Of a stretch of DNA of 64,000 bases, positions 1 to 7,133 are shown piece after piece. Within the stretch, counting starts at the first letter, position 1. Each line of letters starts with the position of its first letter. Made by a program: the position numbers and the translations under genes. The stretch is taken from the NCBI RefSeq assembly GCF_902499175.1, contig NZ_CABVQC010000030.1, forward strand, positions 28,971 through 92,970, in the 5' to 3' direction. This DNA is from Burkholderia aenigmatica (GTDB lineage Bacteria > Pseudomonadota > Gammaproteobacteria > Burkholderiales > Burkholderiaceae). Below the pieces are notes generated by a model, which worked only from the letters and a program-made list of their open reading frames with translations, searched no databases and was not told where the DNA came from.

Positions 1-98
1 TCGAGGCCGACGTGCATCGACCCCATCAGCACCCGGTTCCTGAGCGACGTGAAGCCGAGTTCGAGCGGGGTCGTCAGATGCGGATAACGCGGTGTCAT
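1..98 (-). CDS. fadH: NADPH-dependent 2,4-dienoyl-CoA reductase, N-terminal fragment
   Basis: Only the first 32 codons lie in the window; the gene runs off the left edge. Reading leftward from an ATG at 96-98, the peptide contains 'LGFTSLRNRVLMGSMH', which matches the start of the TIM-barrel (old yellow enzyme-like) domain of FadH, the iron-sulfur flavoenzyme that reduces 2,4-dienoyl-CoA intermediates during beta-oxidation of unsaturated fatty acids. The gene is divergent from a PadR-type regulator, and two palindromes lie between them. Another old-yellow-enzyme-family reductase is possible because only the N-terminus is visible. Confidence 0.75.
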   Translation of the reverse strand, partial: MTPRYPHLTTPLELGFTSLRNRVLMGSMHVGL

Positions 99-114
99 GG
101 GGTGTCTCCATTTT

Positions 115-176
115 TATGCAACAAGTTGCACAGATAGTAGTTCACCACTTTCGTTTATGCAACCCGTTGCATAAAC
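115..176. promoter_or_regulatory. paired palindromic operators between fadH and the padR-like gene
   Basis: Two related inverted repeats sit in the divergent promoter region. The left one (115-132) has core TGCAAC-AA-GTTGCA. The right one (153-176) is a perfect 11-2-11 palindrome with core TGCAAC-CC-GTTGCA. Their centres are 41 bp apart, close to four helical turns, so two dimers could bind the same DNA face. The placement fits an autoregulated transcription factor, most simply the adjacent PadR-like protein. Binding by that protein is inferred. Confidence 0.65.
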
Positions 177-248
177 GCATCCGTCATCTTGTACTGTGGC
201 CCCGATATGGCAAGATGCGATTCATTCCGCGGCCTCCTCCGATCCGAC

Positions 249-785
249 ATGTCCCTGCCCCACGCACTCCTCACCGCTCTTGCCGAACGCCCGGGTTCAG
301 GCTCCGAACTCGCCGACCGCTTCGATCGTTCGATCGGCTATTTCTGGCAGGCGACACACCAGCAGATCTATCGCGAGCTGGGGCGTCTCGAGGAAACGGG
401 CTGGGTCGAATCGCTGCCGGCCGAATCGGGGCGCGGCCGCAAGCGCGCGTACCGGATCCTGCCGGCCGGCAAGAAGGAGTTGCGGCGCTGGATCGCCTAA
501 CCGGAAGATCCGACGCCGCTGCGCGAAGCATTGATGGTGCGCCTGCGCGCGGAAGCGGTGCTCGGCCCGGCCGGCCTCGAGGACGAAATCAGGCGGCGCA
601 TCGCGCTGCACCAGGAGAAGCTCGACCTGTATCTGCGGATCGAGGCGCGCGATTTTTCGGAAGGCGCCGATTCGCGCACGAAGCGCCTTCAGCATCTGGT
701 ACTGCAGGCCGGCATCGCGAACGAGCGGTTCTGGGTCGAATATTCGCAGCAGGCGCTTGACGTGCTGCGCTTGCCGAAGGATTGA
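249..785 (+). pseudogene. PadR-family transcriptional regulator interrupted by an in-frame TAA
   Basis: From ATG 249 the frame encodes a PadR winged-helix domain (residues 1-83; 'LTALAERPGSGSELADRF', then 'QIYRELGRLEETGWV'). It stops at TAA 498-500. The same frame continues without a gap as 'PEDPTPLREALMVRLRAEA' and a coiled-coil C-terminal domain up to TGA 783-785. Without the TAA the protein would be 178 residues, the usual PadR length. A single G-to-T change in a GAA codon would explain the stop. The 83-residue product keeps the DNA-binding domain but loses the dimerisation part; re-initiation at TTG 531 or ATG 534 could make the rest. The gene is divergent from fadH. A sequencing error cannot be excluded. 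Confidence 0.8.
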
Positions 786-890
786 CTCCGACGGGCGCTT
801 GTCGCGAGGAATCGACGACGTTCGGCCGGGAGGCTTGTTTGCGGTGCGCGCGATCGGTTCGCCTTGATGACGCGCACCGGCCGGCCCGGC

Positions 891-1307
891 TCACGCAGCC
901 GGTGCGATACGCAACGCGGTGCGGGCGTTCCGCGCATCGAGGCTGAACGCGCCCGCGCCGAAGTACGCGATCTGCAGCAGCCCGCCGGCCATCATCACGT
1001 TCTTCAGGAAGTGAATCATCTGGTTCTGGTCGGCGAAGTTGTGGTGGAAGAACACGGCGGTCACGACGCTGAACAGCGCCATCGCCAGCGCCACGGGGCG
1101 GGCGCGGTAACCCGACATCAGCAGCAGGCCGCCGCCCGCTTCGACGAGCACCGCGACCACGAAGGCGAGCGATGGCGCCGGCAGGCCGACGGAAGCGATG
1201 TAGCCGACGGTGGCCGCGTGTGCGGCGAGCTTGCTCAACCCGCTCATCAGAAACGGCGCGCCGATCAGAATGCGGCCGAGAAGCGGAAGATACTTGTAAC
1301 GATCCAT
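891..1307 (-). CDS. DoxX family membrane protein
   Basis: This 138-residue protein has four hydrophobic segments and the DoxX pattern: 'LLGRILIGAPFLMSGLSKL' near the N-terminus, a Gly-rich 'VEAGGGLLLMSGYRARPVA' in the middle and a conserved 'FFHHNF' loop. DoxX-family proteins are inner-membrane proteins, some linked to quinone or thiosulfate oxidation and others to oxidative-stress complexes; the substrate here is unknown. It lies 49 bp downstream of the pirin gene on the same strand, so the two are probably co-transcribed. Pirin-DoxX pairing under a LysR regulator is common in Burkholderia. Confidence 0.85.
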   Translation of the reverse strand: MDRYKYLPLLGRILIGAPFLMSGLSKLAAHAATVGYIASVGLPAPSLAFVVAVLVEAGGGLLLMSGYRARPVALAMALFSVVTAVFFHHNFADQNQMIHFLKNVMMAGGLLQIAYFGAGAFSLDARNARTALRIAPAA

Positions 1308-1356
1308 GATGAACTCCTGAAAATAAATGATTCGGTGGACTGATAAATAAAGGCAT

Positions 1357-2055
1357 TCAGCCGGCGTCCACCATCACCAGCTCGGAATCTTCGACCGCGA
1401 CGATGTCGAGCGCGGCCTCGTTCGTGATCGCGACGCCGTCGAGCGGCCCCACGCGTTCCCCGTTCACTTCGATGCGCCCCGATGCCGCGACGAGATACGC
1501 GCGGCGCGTCGCCCCCAATGCCTGCCTGACCTGCTCGCCCGCCTTCAGCGTCGCACCGAGCACGCGTGCGTCGGCGCGGATCGGCAGCGCGCCTTCGTCG
1601 CCGGCATGGCCGCTCGCCAGCACGACGAAACGCCCGGACCGGTCGCCTTTCGGAAACCGCTTCGTGCCCCACCCGGGCGCGCCGCCGTTTGAACGGGGCA
1701 ACAGCCAGATCTGGTACAGCTTCAGCGGCGTGTCGCCCCGGTTGAATTCCGCATGCCGGATGCCGGTGCCGGCGCTCATCACCTGCACGTCGCCCGTGCT
1801 GATCGTGCCTTCGGACCCGAGCGTGTCGCGATGCCCGAGCACGCCCTGCCGCACGTACGTGATGATTTCCATGTTGCGGTGCCCGTGCATCGGGAACCCG
1901 CCGCCGACGGCGATCTCGTCGTCGTTCCACACGATCAGCGGGCCCAGCGGCGCATGCTCGGGCGTGCCGTCGGCCGTCACGGCGAAATGGAATTTCGCGC
2001 GCAGCCAGCCGTGATTCGCGTTGTCCAGTGATGCCCAGCGCCGATGCGTCAACAT
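1357..2055 (-). CDS. pirin family protein (bicupin, YhhW-type)
   Basis: This 232-residue bicupin has the pirin metal-binding signature in its N-terminal cupin: 'PMHGHRNMEIITYVRQG' followed by 'GDVQVMSAGTGIRHAEFN'. The second cupin (about residues 150-232) is degenerate, as usual. Some pirins have quercetin 2,3-dioxygenase activity and others are redox sensors; nothing in the sequence decides the role here. The length is normal for the family. It is divergent from a LysR regulator 180 bp away and is followed by the doxX-like gene in the same direction, so it probably forms an operon controlled by that regulator. Confidence 0.88.
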   Translation of the reverse strand: MLTHRRWASLDNANHGWLRAKFHFAVTADGTPEHAPLGPLIVWNDDEIAVGGGFPMHGHRNMEIITYVRQGVLGHRDTLGSEGTISTGDVQVMSAGTGIRHAEFNRGDTPLKLYQIWLLPRSNGGAPGWGTKRFPKGDRSGRFVVLASGHAGDEGALPIRADARVLGATLKAGEQVRQALGATRRAYLVAASGRIEVNGERVGPLDGVAITNEAALDIVAVEDSELVMVDAG

Positions 2056-2235
2056 GTCCTCCTCCTTTTCCTGCAGCCCGAACGACGGGCGGATGCCTGG
2101 CGGTGCCTTGCCGGTTTCTGCACGACACCGAACGTTGGATGAATGCTAATTTCGCAAAGATCGCTCGCATATCTCCGGAATCGCAACGTATCATTGCCAC
2201 CAGTAGAACGATCTGAACGGACAGAGCCGCCCCCC

Positions 2236-3153
2236 ATGAATCCCATCGCCGATCTGAACGATCTCCGGCTGTTCGCGGAAGTGGTTGAACACGGGAGCTT
2301 TACGGCTGCCGCCCGCAGCCTCGGCGCGCAGACCTCGAAGCTCAGCCGGCGCATTCGTGCGCTGGAGGAAGAACTCGGCGTGCGGCTGCTCAATCGCACG
2401 AGCCGCAGCCTGTCGCTGACGGAAACCGGGCGACAGTTCCATCAGCATTGCGTCGCGCTGGTCGCGGAATCGAAGGCCGCGAAGGACATCGTCGACCGCA
2501 CGCGCACGCAGCCGCAGGGCACGGTGCGCATCAGTTGCCCGGTCGGATTGCTGAGTTCGGGTGTCGCCGGGATCGTCTCGCGATACATCGAGAGCAATCC
2601 GCAGGTTCAGGTGCAACTCGATGCGACCAACCGGCGTGTCGACGTGGTCGAGGAAGGGCTGGATTTCGCGATCCGCGTCAGGGTTCCGCCGCTGGAGGAC
2701 ACCGATCTCGCGGTCCGGCAGCTCGGGCTGTCGTACCGGATTCTCGTTGCGAGCCCGGCACTGGCCGCGCGGTTTCCGGCACCCGAGTCGATCGACAGCC
2801 TGAAGGACTGGCCGACGGTATCAACGGCCGGCAGCGGCGACCGGTTCGTGTGGAACCTGACGGACACCGACGGGCACACGCTGTCCTTCACCCACCGGCC
2901 CCGGCTGGCCACCGACGACCTGGCGACCCTGCGGCTTGCCGCGCTCGACGGTATTGGCGTCGCCGAGTTGCCGCGCGAACTGGTGAATGCCGATCTTCAG
3001 GCCGGCCGGCTGATCCACCTGATGCCAGCGCTGTCTGCGCCGACGGCGCTCGTCCACGCGATCTTCCCGTCGCGGCGCGGGATGGTGCCCGCCGTACGCC
3101 ATCTGCTCGATGCGCTCGTCGCGGGCTTCGACGAACTGAACCGAATCGCGTAG
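2236..3153 (+). CDS. LysR family transcriptional regulator
   Basis: This 305-residue protein begins with a LysR winged helix-turn-helix ('LRLFAEVVEHGSFTAAARSL', then 'SKLSRRIRALEEELGVRLL', residues 8-55). A type-2 periplasmic-fold effector domain follows (about 90-300; 'GTVRISCPVGLLSSGVAG'). ATG 2236 was chosen over an upstream in-frame start at 2143 because the domain begins immediately after it. It is divergent from the pirin-doxX pair, the classical arrangement for a LysR regulator and its target, so control of those genes is inferred. The effector is unknown. Confidence 0.9.
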   Translation: MNPIADLNDLRLFAEVVEHGSFTAAARSLGAQTSKLSRRIRALEEELGVRLLNRTSRSLSLTETGRQFHQHCVALVAESKAAKDIVDRTRTQPQGTVRISCPVGLLSSGVAGIVSRYIESNPQVQVQLDATNRRVDVVEEGLDFAIRVRVPPLEDTDLAVRQLGLSYRILVASPALAARFPAPESIDSLKDWPTVSTAGSGDRFVWNLTDTDGHTLSFTHRPRLATDDLATLRLAALDGIGVAELPRELVNADLQAGRLIHLMPALSAPTALVHAIFPSRRGMVPAVRHLLDALVAGFDELNRIA

Positions 3154-3231
3154 CAGCCGCACGGGTGTCGCGATGCAGCGCGCCAGCAAGACGCGTGCGG
3201 CGCACGTTGCGCCGCCGCACGCGGGTCCCGA

Positions 3232-4212
3232 TCACGCGTCCGGCAGGATCACCACCTTGCCCTTCACCTGCCGGTTCGCCATCCGCGCGATCGCGTCGGC
3301 CGCACCGGCCAGCGACACGCGCTCGGTGATCGCGGGTCGCACCTTGCCGGCCGCGAACCATTCGGCGAGGAGCCGCATGTTCGCGACGTGCTGCTTCGGG
3401 TCGCGGCGCACCGCATCGCCCCAGAACACGCCGAGAATGTCGCGCTCCTTGAGAAGCGCCAGGTTCAGCGCGATCTTCGGGATCTCGCCGGCCGCGAAGC
3501 CGACCACGAGGAACCGGCCGTGCCAGGCGGTCGCGCGCAACGCCGCCTCGCTATAGGCGCCGCCCACCGGATCGTAGACGACGTCGGCACCGCGCCCGCC
3601 GGTCAATTCGTCCACACGGCGGCGCAAGTCTTCGGTCGAATAGTCGATCGTCTCGTCGGCGCCCGCTTCACGACACAGTGCCAGCTTGTCCGCACTCGAC
3701 GCCGCCGCAATCACGCGCGCGCCGAGCGCTTTCGCAATCTCGATCGCCGCGAGGCCAACGCCGCCCGCCGCGCCCAGCACGAGCAACGTCTCGCCTTCTT
3801 GCAGCCGCGCACGCTGCTGCAATGCGTGCAGCGACGTGCCGTACGCGAGCACGAGCGCCGCGCCCTGCTCGAAGGTCATGCCCGGCGGCAGTGCGGCAAT
3901 CTGGTGCACGTCGGCCACGCACTGTTGGGCGAACCCGCCGTGCCCGGTGAACGCGACCACCGAATCGCCGGGCTGCCACGCAGTCACGCCCTCGCCCACC
4001 GCGTCGATCACGCCGGCAAATTCCGCGCCCGGCGAAAACGGCAGCGCCGGCTTCACCTGATACAAGCCCTGGACGATCAGCGCATCGGGGAAATTGAGCG
4101 ATGCGGCCTTCACCTGAACCCGGACCTGGCCCGCGGCCGGCTCGGGAATCGCGACGTCCTCGATGCGCAAGCTGTCGATCGGGCCGAATGCGGTACACAA
4201 CAGGGCTTTCAT
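3232..4212 (-). CDS. zinc-independent NADPH:quinone oxidoreductase-type alcohol dehydrogenase family protein
   Basis: This 326-residue MDR-superfamily protein starts 'MKALLCTAFGPIDSLRIED'. It has the QOR N-terminal motif 'ASLNFPDALIVQGLYQ', and a Rossmann NADPH site 'GAAGGVGLAAIEIAKALGA' near residue 150. It lacks the zinc-ligand pattern of alcohol dehydrogenases, so a quinone or enoyl reductase role is likely. ATG 4212 was preferred to a far upstream frame opening at 4515 because homology starts here. It follows the acyl-CoA dehydrogenase by 148 bp on the same strand and may reduce an alpha,beta-unsaturated intermediate of that pathway. Confidence 0.88.
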   Translation of the reverse strand: MKALLCTAFGPIDSLRIEDVAIPEPAAGQVRVQVKAASLNFPDALIVQGLYQVKPALPFSPGAEFAGVIDAVGEGVTAWQPGDSVVAFTGHGGFAQQCVADVHQIAALPPGMTFEQGAALVLAYGTSLHALQQRARLQEGETLLVLGAAGGVGLAAIEIAKALGARVIAAASSADKLALCREAGADETIDYSTEDLRRRVDELTGGRGADVVYDPVGGAYSEAALRATAWHGRFLVVGFAAGEIPKIALNLALLKERDILGVFWGDAVRRDPKQHVANMRLLAEWFAAGKVRPAITERVSLAGAADAIARMANRQVKGKVVILPDA

Positions 4213-4360
4213 GTTCGTCTCTCTCCTTGTGCGGCGTAGGCTGGCATCGGGTCGGCCTGCGGGGCACACCCGCACGGCCGGTTCACGACGAGTACGCGAC
4301 AGCCGGTGGAATCGGCATCCGCGACCTCGTCGGCATTCCGGACTGTCGGTGAAGCAATGA

Positions 4361-6190
4361 TCAGAACCACGCGTCGCGCATCTCGAGCGTCGTCGTGTCG
4401 ACACTCGCCAGCAGGTCGAGCTGCGCATCCACTTTCGGCAATTCCCAGTTGAAGAAGTAGCGGGCGGCCGCACGCTTGCCGTCGTGGAAATCGTCGGCTT
4501 TCCCGTGCGCGGCAAGCGTCACGTCGAGCCACAGCCACGCGACGACGAGATGGCCGAACGCTTCCAGATAGACACTCGCGTTCGCGAGCCGCGCCTGCGG
4601 ATCGCCGATCGCGCTCAGCTGTCGCGTGACATCGCCGAGCCGTGCCCAGCGCCGCGCCAGCGCGTCGGCGTGCTCGCGCAGGCCGTCATCGAGCGTCCGC
4701 GCACGTTCGACGGTCGCGCTGATCCGCGCATCGAGTGCGCGCAGCGACGCACCATCGTCCTGTGCGACCTTGCGGCCCAGCAGGTCGAGCGCCTGGATCC
4801 CGTGCGTGCCTTCGTGAATCGGATTGAGCCGATTGTCGCGGTAGAGCCGCTCGACCGCGTAATCGCGCGTGTAGCCATAGCCGCCGTGCACCTGGATCGC
4901 GAGGTCGTTCGCCGCGAGACACCACTGGGACGGCCAGCTTTTCGCGATCGGCGTCAGGATGTCGAGCAGGCGCGTGGCATGGGCGCGCACGGCTGCGTCG
5001 TCGTGCGCGCGTGCTTCATCGACCAGCTTCGCGCAATACAGGATCAGCGCGAGACCGCCTTCGACATAGGCCTTCTGCGCGAGCAGCATGCGCCGCACGT
5101 CCGGATGTTCGACGATCGGCGCCTGCGGCGCGGCGGCATCCTTGCCCGTCGGCCCGAGCGGGCGCCCTTGCGGCCGGTTGCGCGCGTAGTCGAGCGCGTG
5201 CAGATAACCCGTGTAGCCGAGCGCCACCGCGCCCGCGCCGACACCGATGCGCGCTTCGTTCATCATGTGGAACATGTAAGCGAGGCCGTGGTTCGCCTGG
5301 CCGACCAGATAGCCGATCGCGCCAGCGCGCCCTTCCGGGCGGTAACGCGTGCCTTCGCCGAAATTCAGCAGGCAGTTGGTGGTGCCGCGGTAACCCATCT
5401 TGTGGTTCAGCCCGGCGAGCACCACGTCGTTGTGCTCGCCCTGCGCGGCGCCGTCGGTGCCCGGCAGGTACTTGGGCACGATGAACAGCGAGATCCCGCG
5501 CGTGCCGGGCAGCAGCCGGCCATGTTCGTCGGGAATCTTCGCGAGCACGAGGTGGACGATGTTCTCCGTCAGCTCGTGTTCGCCGCCCGAGATCCACATC
5601 TTGTTGCCCGTCAGCCGGTAGCGCGGGCCGAGCGGCGAGTCGCCTTCGAAATCCGCGCGCGTCGCGATGTCGGACAGCGACGAACCGGCTTGCGGTTCCG
5701 ACAGGCACATGGTGCCGAGGTAGCGCCCTTCCAGTTCCGGGCGCGCGAACGCGTCGATCTGCGCGGGGCTGCCGTGCGCGACGAGCAGGTTCGCGTTGGC
5801 AACGGTCAGGAACGGATAGGCGGCCGTCGCGATGTTCGCGGCCTGGAAGAACAGGAACGACGCGGCTTCGACCAGCTTCGGCAAGCGCATGCCGCCGAGC
5901 GCTTCGTCATGGCCCGCGGCGATCAACCCGGCGTCCGCAAAGGCGCGCACCGCCGGTTCGACGTCCGGGATCAGCGTCACGCGCTCGCCGTCGAACTGCG
6001 GCTCCTCGCGATCGCCACGCGCCGCATGCGGCGCGAACAGGTCTTCCGCAATCCGCTCGCTGGTATCGAGCACCGCGTCGAACGTCTCGCGACTGTGCTC
6101 GGCGTAACGCGGCAGCGCGACGAGCGCTTCCGCGTCGAGCCAGTCATACAGCAGGAACGCGAGATCGCGTCGCGACATCAACAAGCTCAT
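4361..6190 (-). CDS. acyl-CoA dehydrogenase, long DmdC-like type
   Basis: This 609-residue flavoprotein is much longer than a standard 380-residue acyl-CoA dehydrogenase. It has the N-terminal helical domain, the FAD-contact motif 'MCLSEPQAGSSLSDIATRA' (about 158-176), 'YRLTGNKMWISGGEH', and 'HEGTHGIQALDLLGRK' (about 455), where the Glu is the expected catalytic base. The last ~140 residues form the extra C-terminal helical domain of the DmdC/AcdB class, seen in 3-methylthiopropanoyl-CoA dehydrogenase and relatives. The real substrate is not evident. ATG 6178 is an alternative start. A TetR-like palindrome lies 70-89 bp upstream. Confidence 0.92.
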   Translation of the reverse strand: MSLLMSRRDLAFLLYDWLDAEALVALPRYAEHSRETFDAVLDTSERIAEDLFAPHAARGDREEPQFDGERVTLIPDVEPAVRAFADAGLIAAGHDEALGGMRLPKLVEAASFLFFQAANIATAAYPFLTVANANLLVAHGSPAQIDAFARPELEGRYLGTMCLSEPQAGSSLSDIATRADFEGDSPLGPRYRLTGNKMWISGGEHELTENIVHLVLAKIPDEHGRLLPGTRGISLFIVPKYLPGTDGAAQGEHNDVVLAGLNHKMGYRGTTNCLLNFGEGTRYRPEGRAGAIGYLVGQANHGLAYMFHMMNEARIGVGAGAVALGYTGYLHALDYARNRPQGRPLGPTGKDAAAPQAPIVEHPDVRRMLLAQKAYVEGGLALILYCAKLVDEARAHDDAAVRAHATRLLDILTPIAKSWPSQWCLAANDLAIQVHGGYGYTRDYAVERLYRDNRLNPIHEGTHGIQALDLLGRKVAQDDGASLRALDARISATVERARTLDDGLREHADALARRWARLGDVTRQLSAIGDPQARLANASVYLEAFGHLVVAWLWLDVTLAAHGKADDFHDGKRAAARYFFNWELPKVDAQLDLLASVDTTTLEMRDAWF

Positions 6191-6259
6191 CGTGCTGCCT
6201 CCCGGGGCCGGCTTCGTCAGCCGAATGAAGGGTTCCGTGACTGCAAGGGCTGGCAGGAA

Positions 6260-6279
6260 TTTAGCACGGTCGTTCTAAA
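6260..6279. promoter_or_regulatory. TetR-type palindrome upstream of the acyl-CoA dehydrogenase gene
   Basis: A 20-bp inverted repeat TTTAGCACGGTCGTTCTAAA has 9-bp arms around a GT centre with one arm mismatch. It lies 70-89 bp upstream of the acyl-CoA dehydrogenase ATG and just inside the gap after the aldolase gene. TetR-family repressors of acyl-CoA metabolism commonly use sites of this size and symmetry. No tetR gene is in the window, so the regulator would be encoded elsewhere. Function is inferred from symmetry and position only. Confidence 0.5.
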
Positions 6280-6297
6280 ACGACAACGACGGATGCG

Positions 6298-7065
6298 CTA
6301 GTCTGCGTAACCGGGATTGCGTCGATCGAGCCGGCGCAGCAAGCCGGGCCAGACGAGCGCCCCGGCGCCCATCCCGCGCGTCACTGCGGCGATCTGCTGC
6401 TTGATGCCGTCGAGAATCGGCTGCCCGATCGGCAACAACGCCGAGCCGCCGGCCTGCGCGCGGACCTGGATCATGCAGGCCGCTTCGAAGAAGTACATCG
6501 CGACGAACGCGTCTGCCGGCGTCGCGCCGACGGTCAGCAGGCCGTGATTGCGCAGCATCAGGTTCGTGTTGGCGCCGAGATCGCGCACGAGGCGCGCTTT
6601 CTCGCCCTCGTTGAGCGCAATGCCCTCGTAGTCGTGATAGCCGAGCGATGCCAGCACGCCGAGCGACTGCTGCGACAGCGGCAGCAGCCCCGCTTCCTGC
6701 GCCGACACCGCGACGCCGTTGATCGAATGCGTATGCATCACGCACAGCGCGTCGTCGCGGGCCGCGTGCACCGCGCTGTGAATGGTGAAACCGGCCGGGT
6801 TGATCTGGTAAGGTGATTCGGACACCTTGCGGCCGTCGAGATCCACCTTCACCAGCGACGATGCGGTGATCTCGTCGAACATCATCCCGTACGGGTTGAT
6901 CAGGAAATGATGCTCCGGGCCGGGCACGCGCGCGGAAATATGGGTGAACACGAGATCGTCCCAGCCGAACAGCGCGGTGAGGCGGTAAGCGGCCGCCAGG
7001 TTGACTCGCGCGTCCCATTCGGTGGGGGAAACTGCCTGCTTCACGCTGACATCGGATGAGGCCAC
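6298..7065 (-). CDS. class II aldolase/adducin family protein
   Basis: This 255-residue protein has the class II aldolase fold signatures: 'DDLVFTHISARVPGPEHHFL' near residue 40, the zinc-ligand 'MHTHSINGVAVS' near 110 and 'MLRNHGLLTVGATPADAF' near 175. Related enzymes cleave phosphorylated sugars such as fuculose 1-phosphate, but many members of this subgroup (about 250 residues, next to oxidoreductases) have no assigned substrate. It lies between the molybdenum hydroxylase genes and the acyl-CoA dehydrogenase, with 68 and 107 bp gaps, all on one strand. A role in the same catabolic route is inferred. Confidence 0.85.
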   Translation of the reverse strand: MASSDVSVKQAVSPTEWDARVNLAAAYRLTALFGWDDLVFTHISARVPGPEHHFLINPYGMMFDEITASSLVKVDLDGRKVSESPYQINPAGFTIHSAVHAARDDALCVMHTHSINGVAVSAQEAGLLPLSQQSLGVLASLGYHDYEGIALNEGEKARLVRDLGANTNLMLRNHGLLTVGATPADAFVAMYFFEAACMIQVRAQAGGSALLPIGQPILDGIKQQIAAVTRGMGAGALVWPGLLRRLDRRNPGYAD

Positions 7066-7133
7066 GTCGACACTCCTCGTTCAAGGATGGATGCGTACCG
7101 GGCCGCACGATGCGGCCCGGCCTGGGGATTGTG

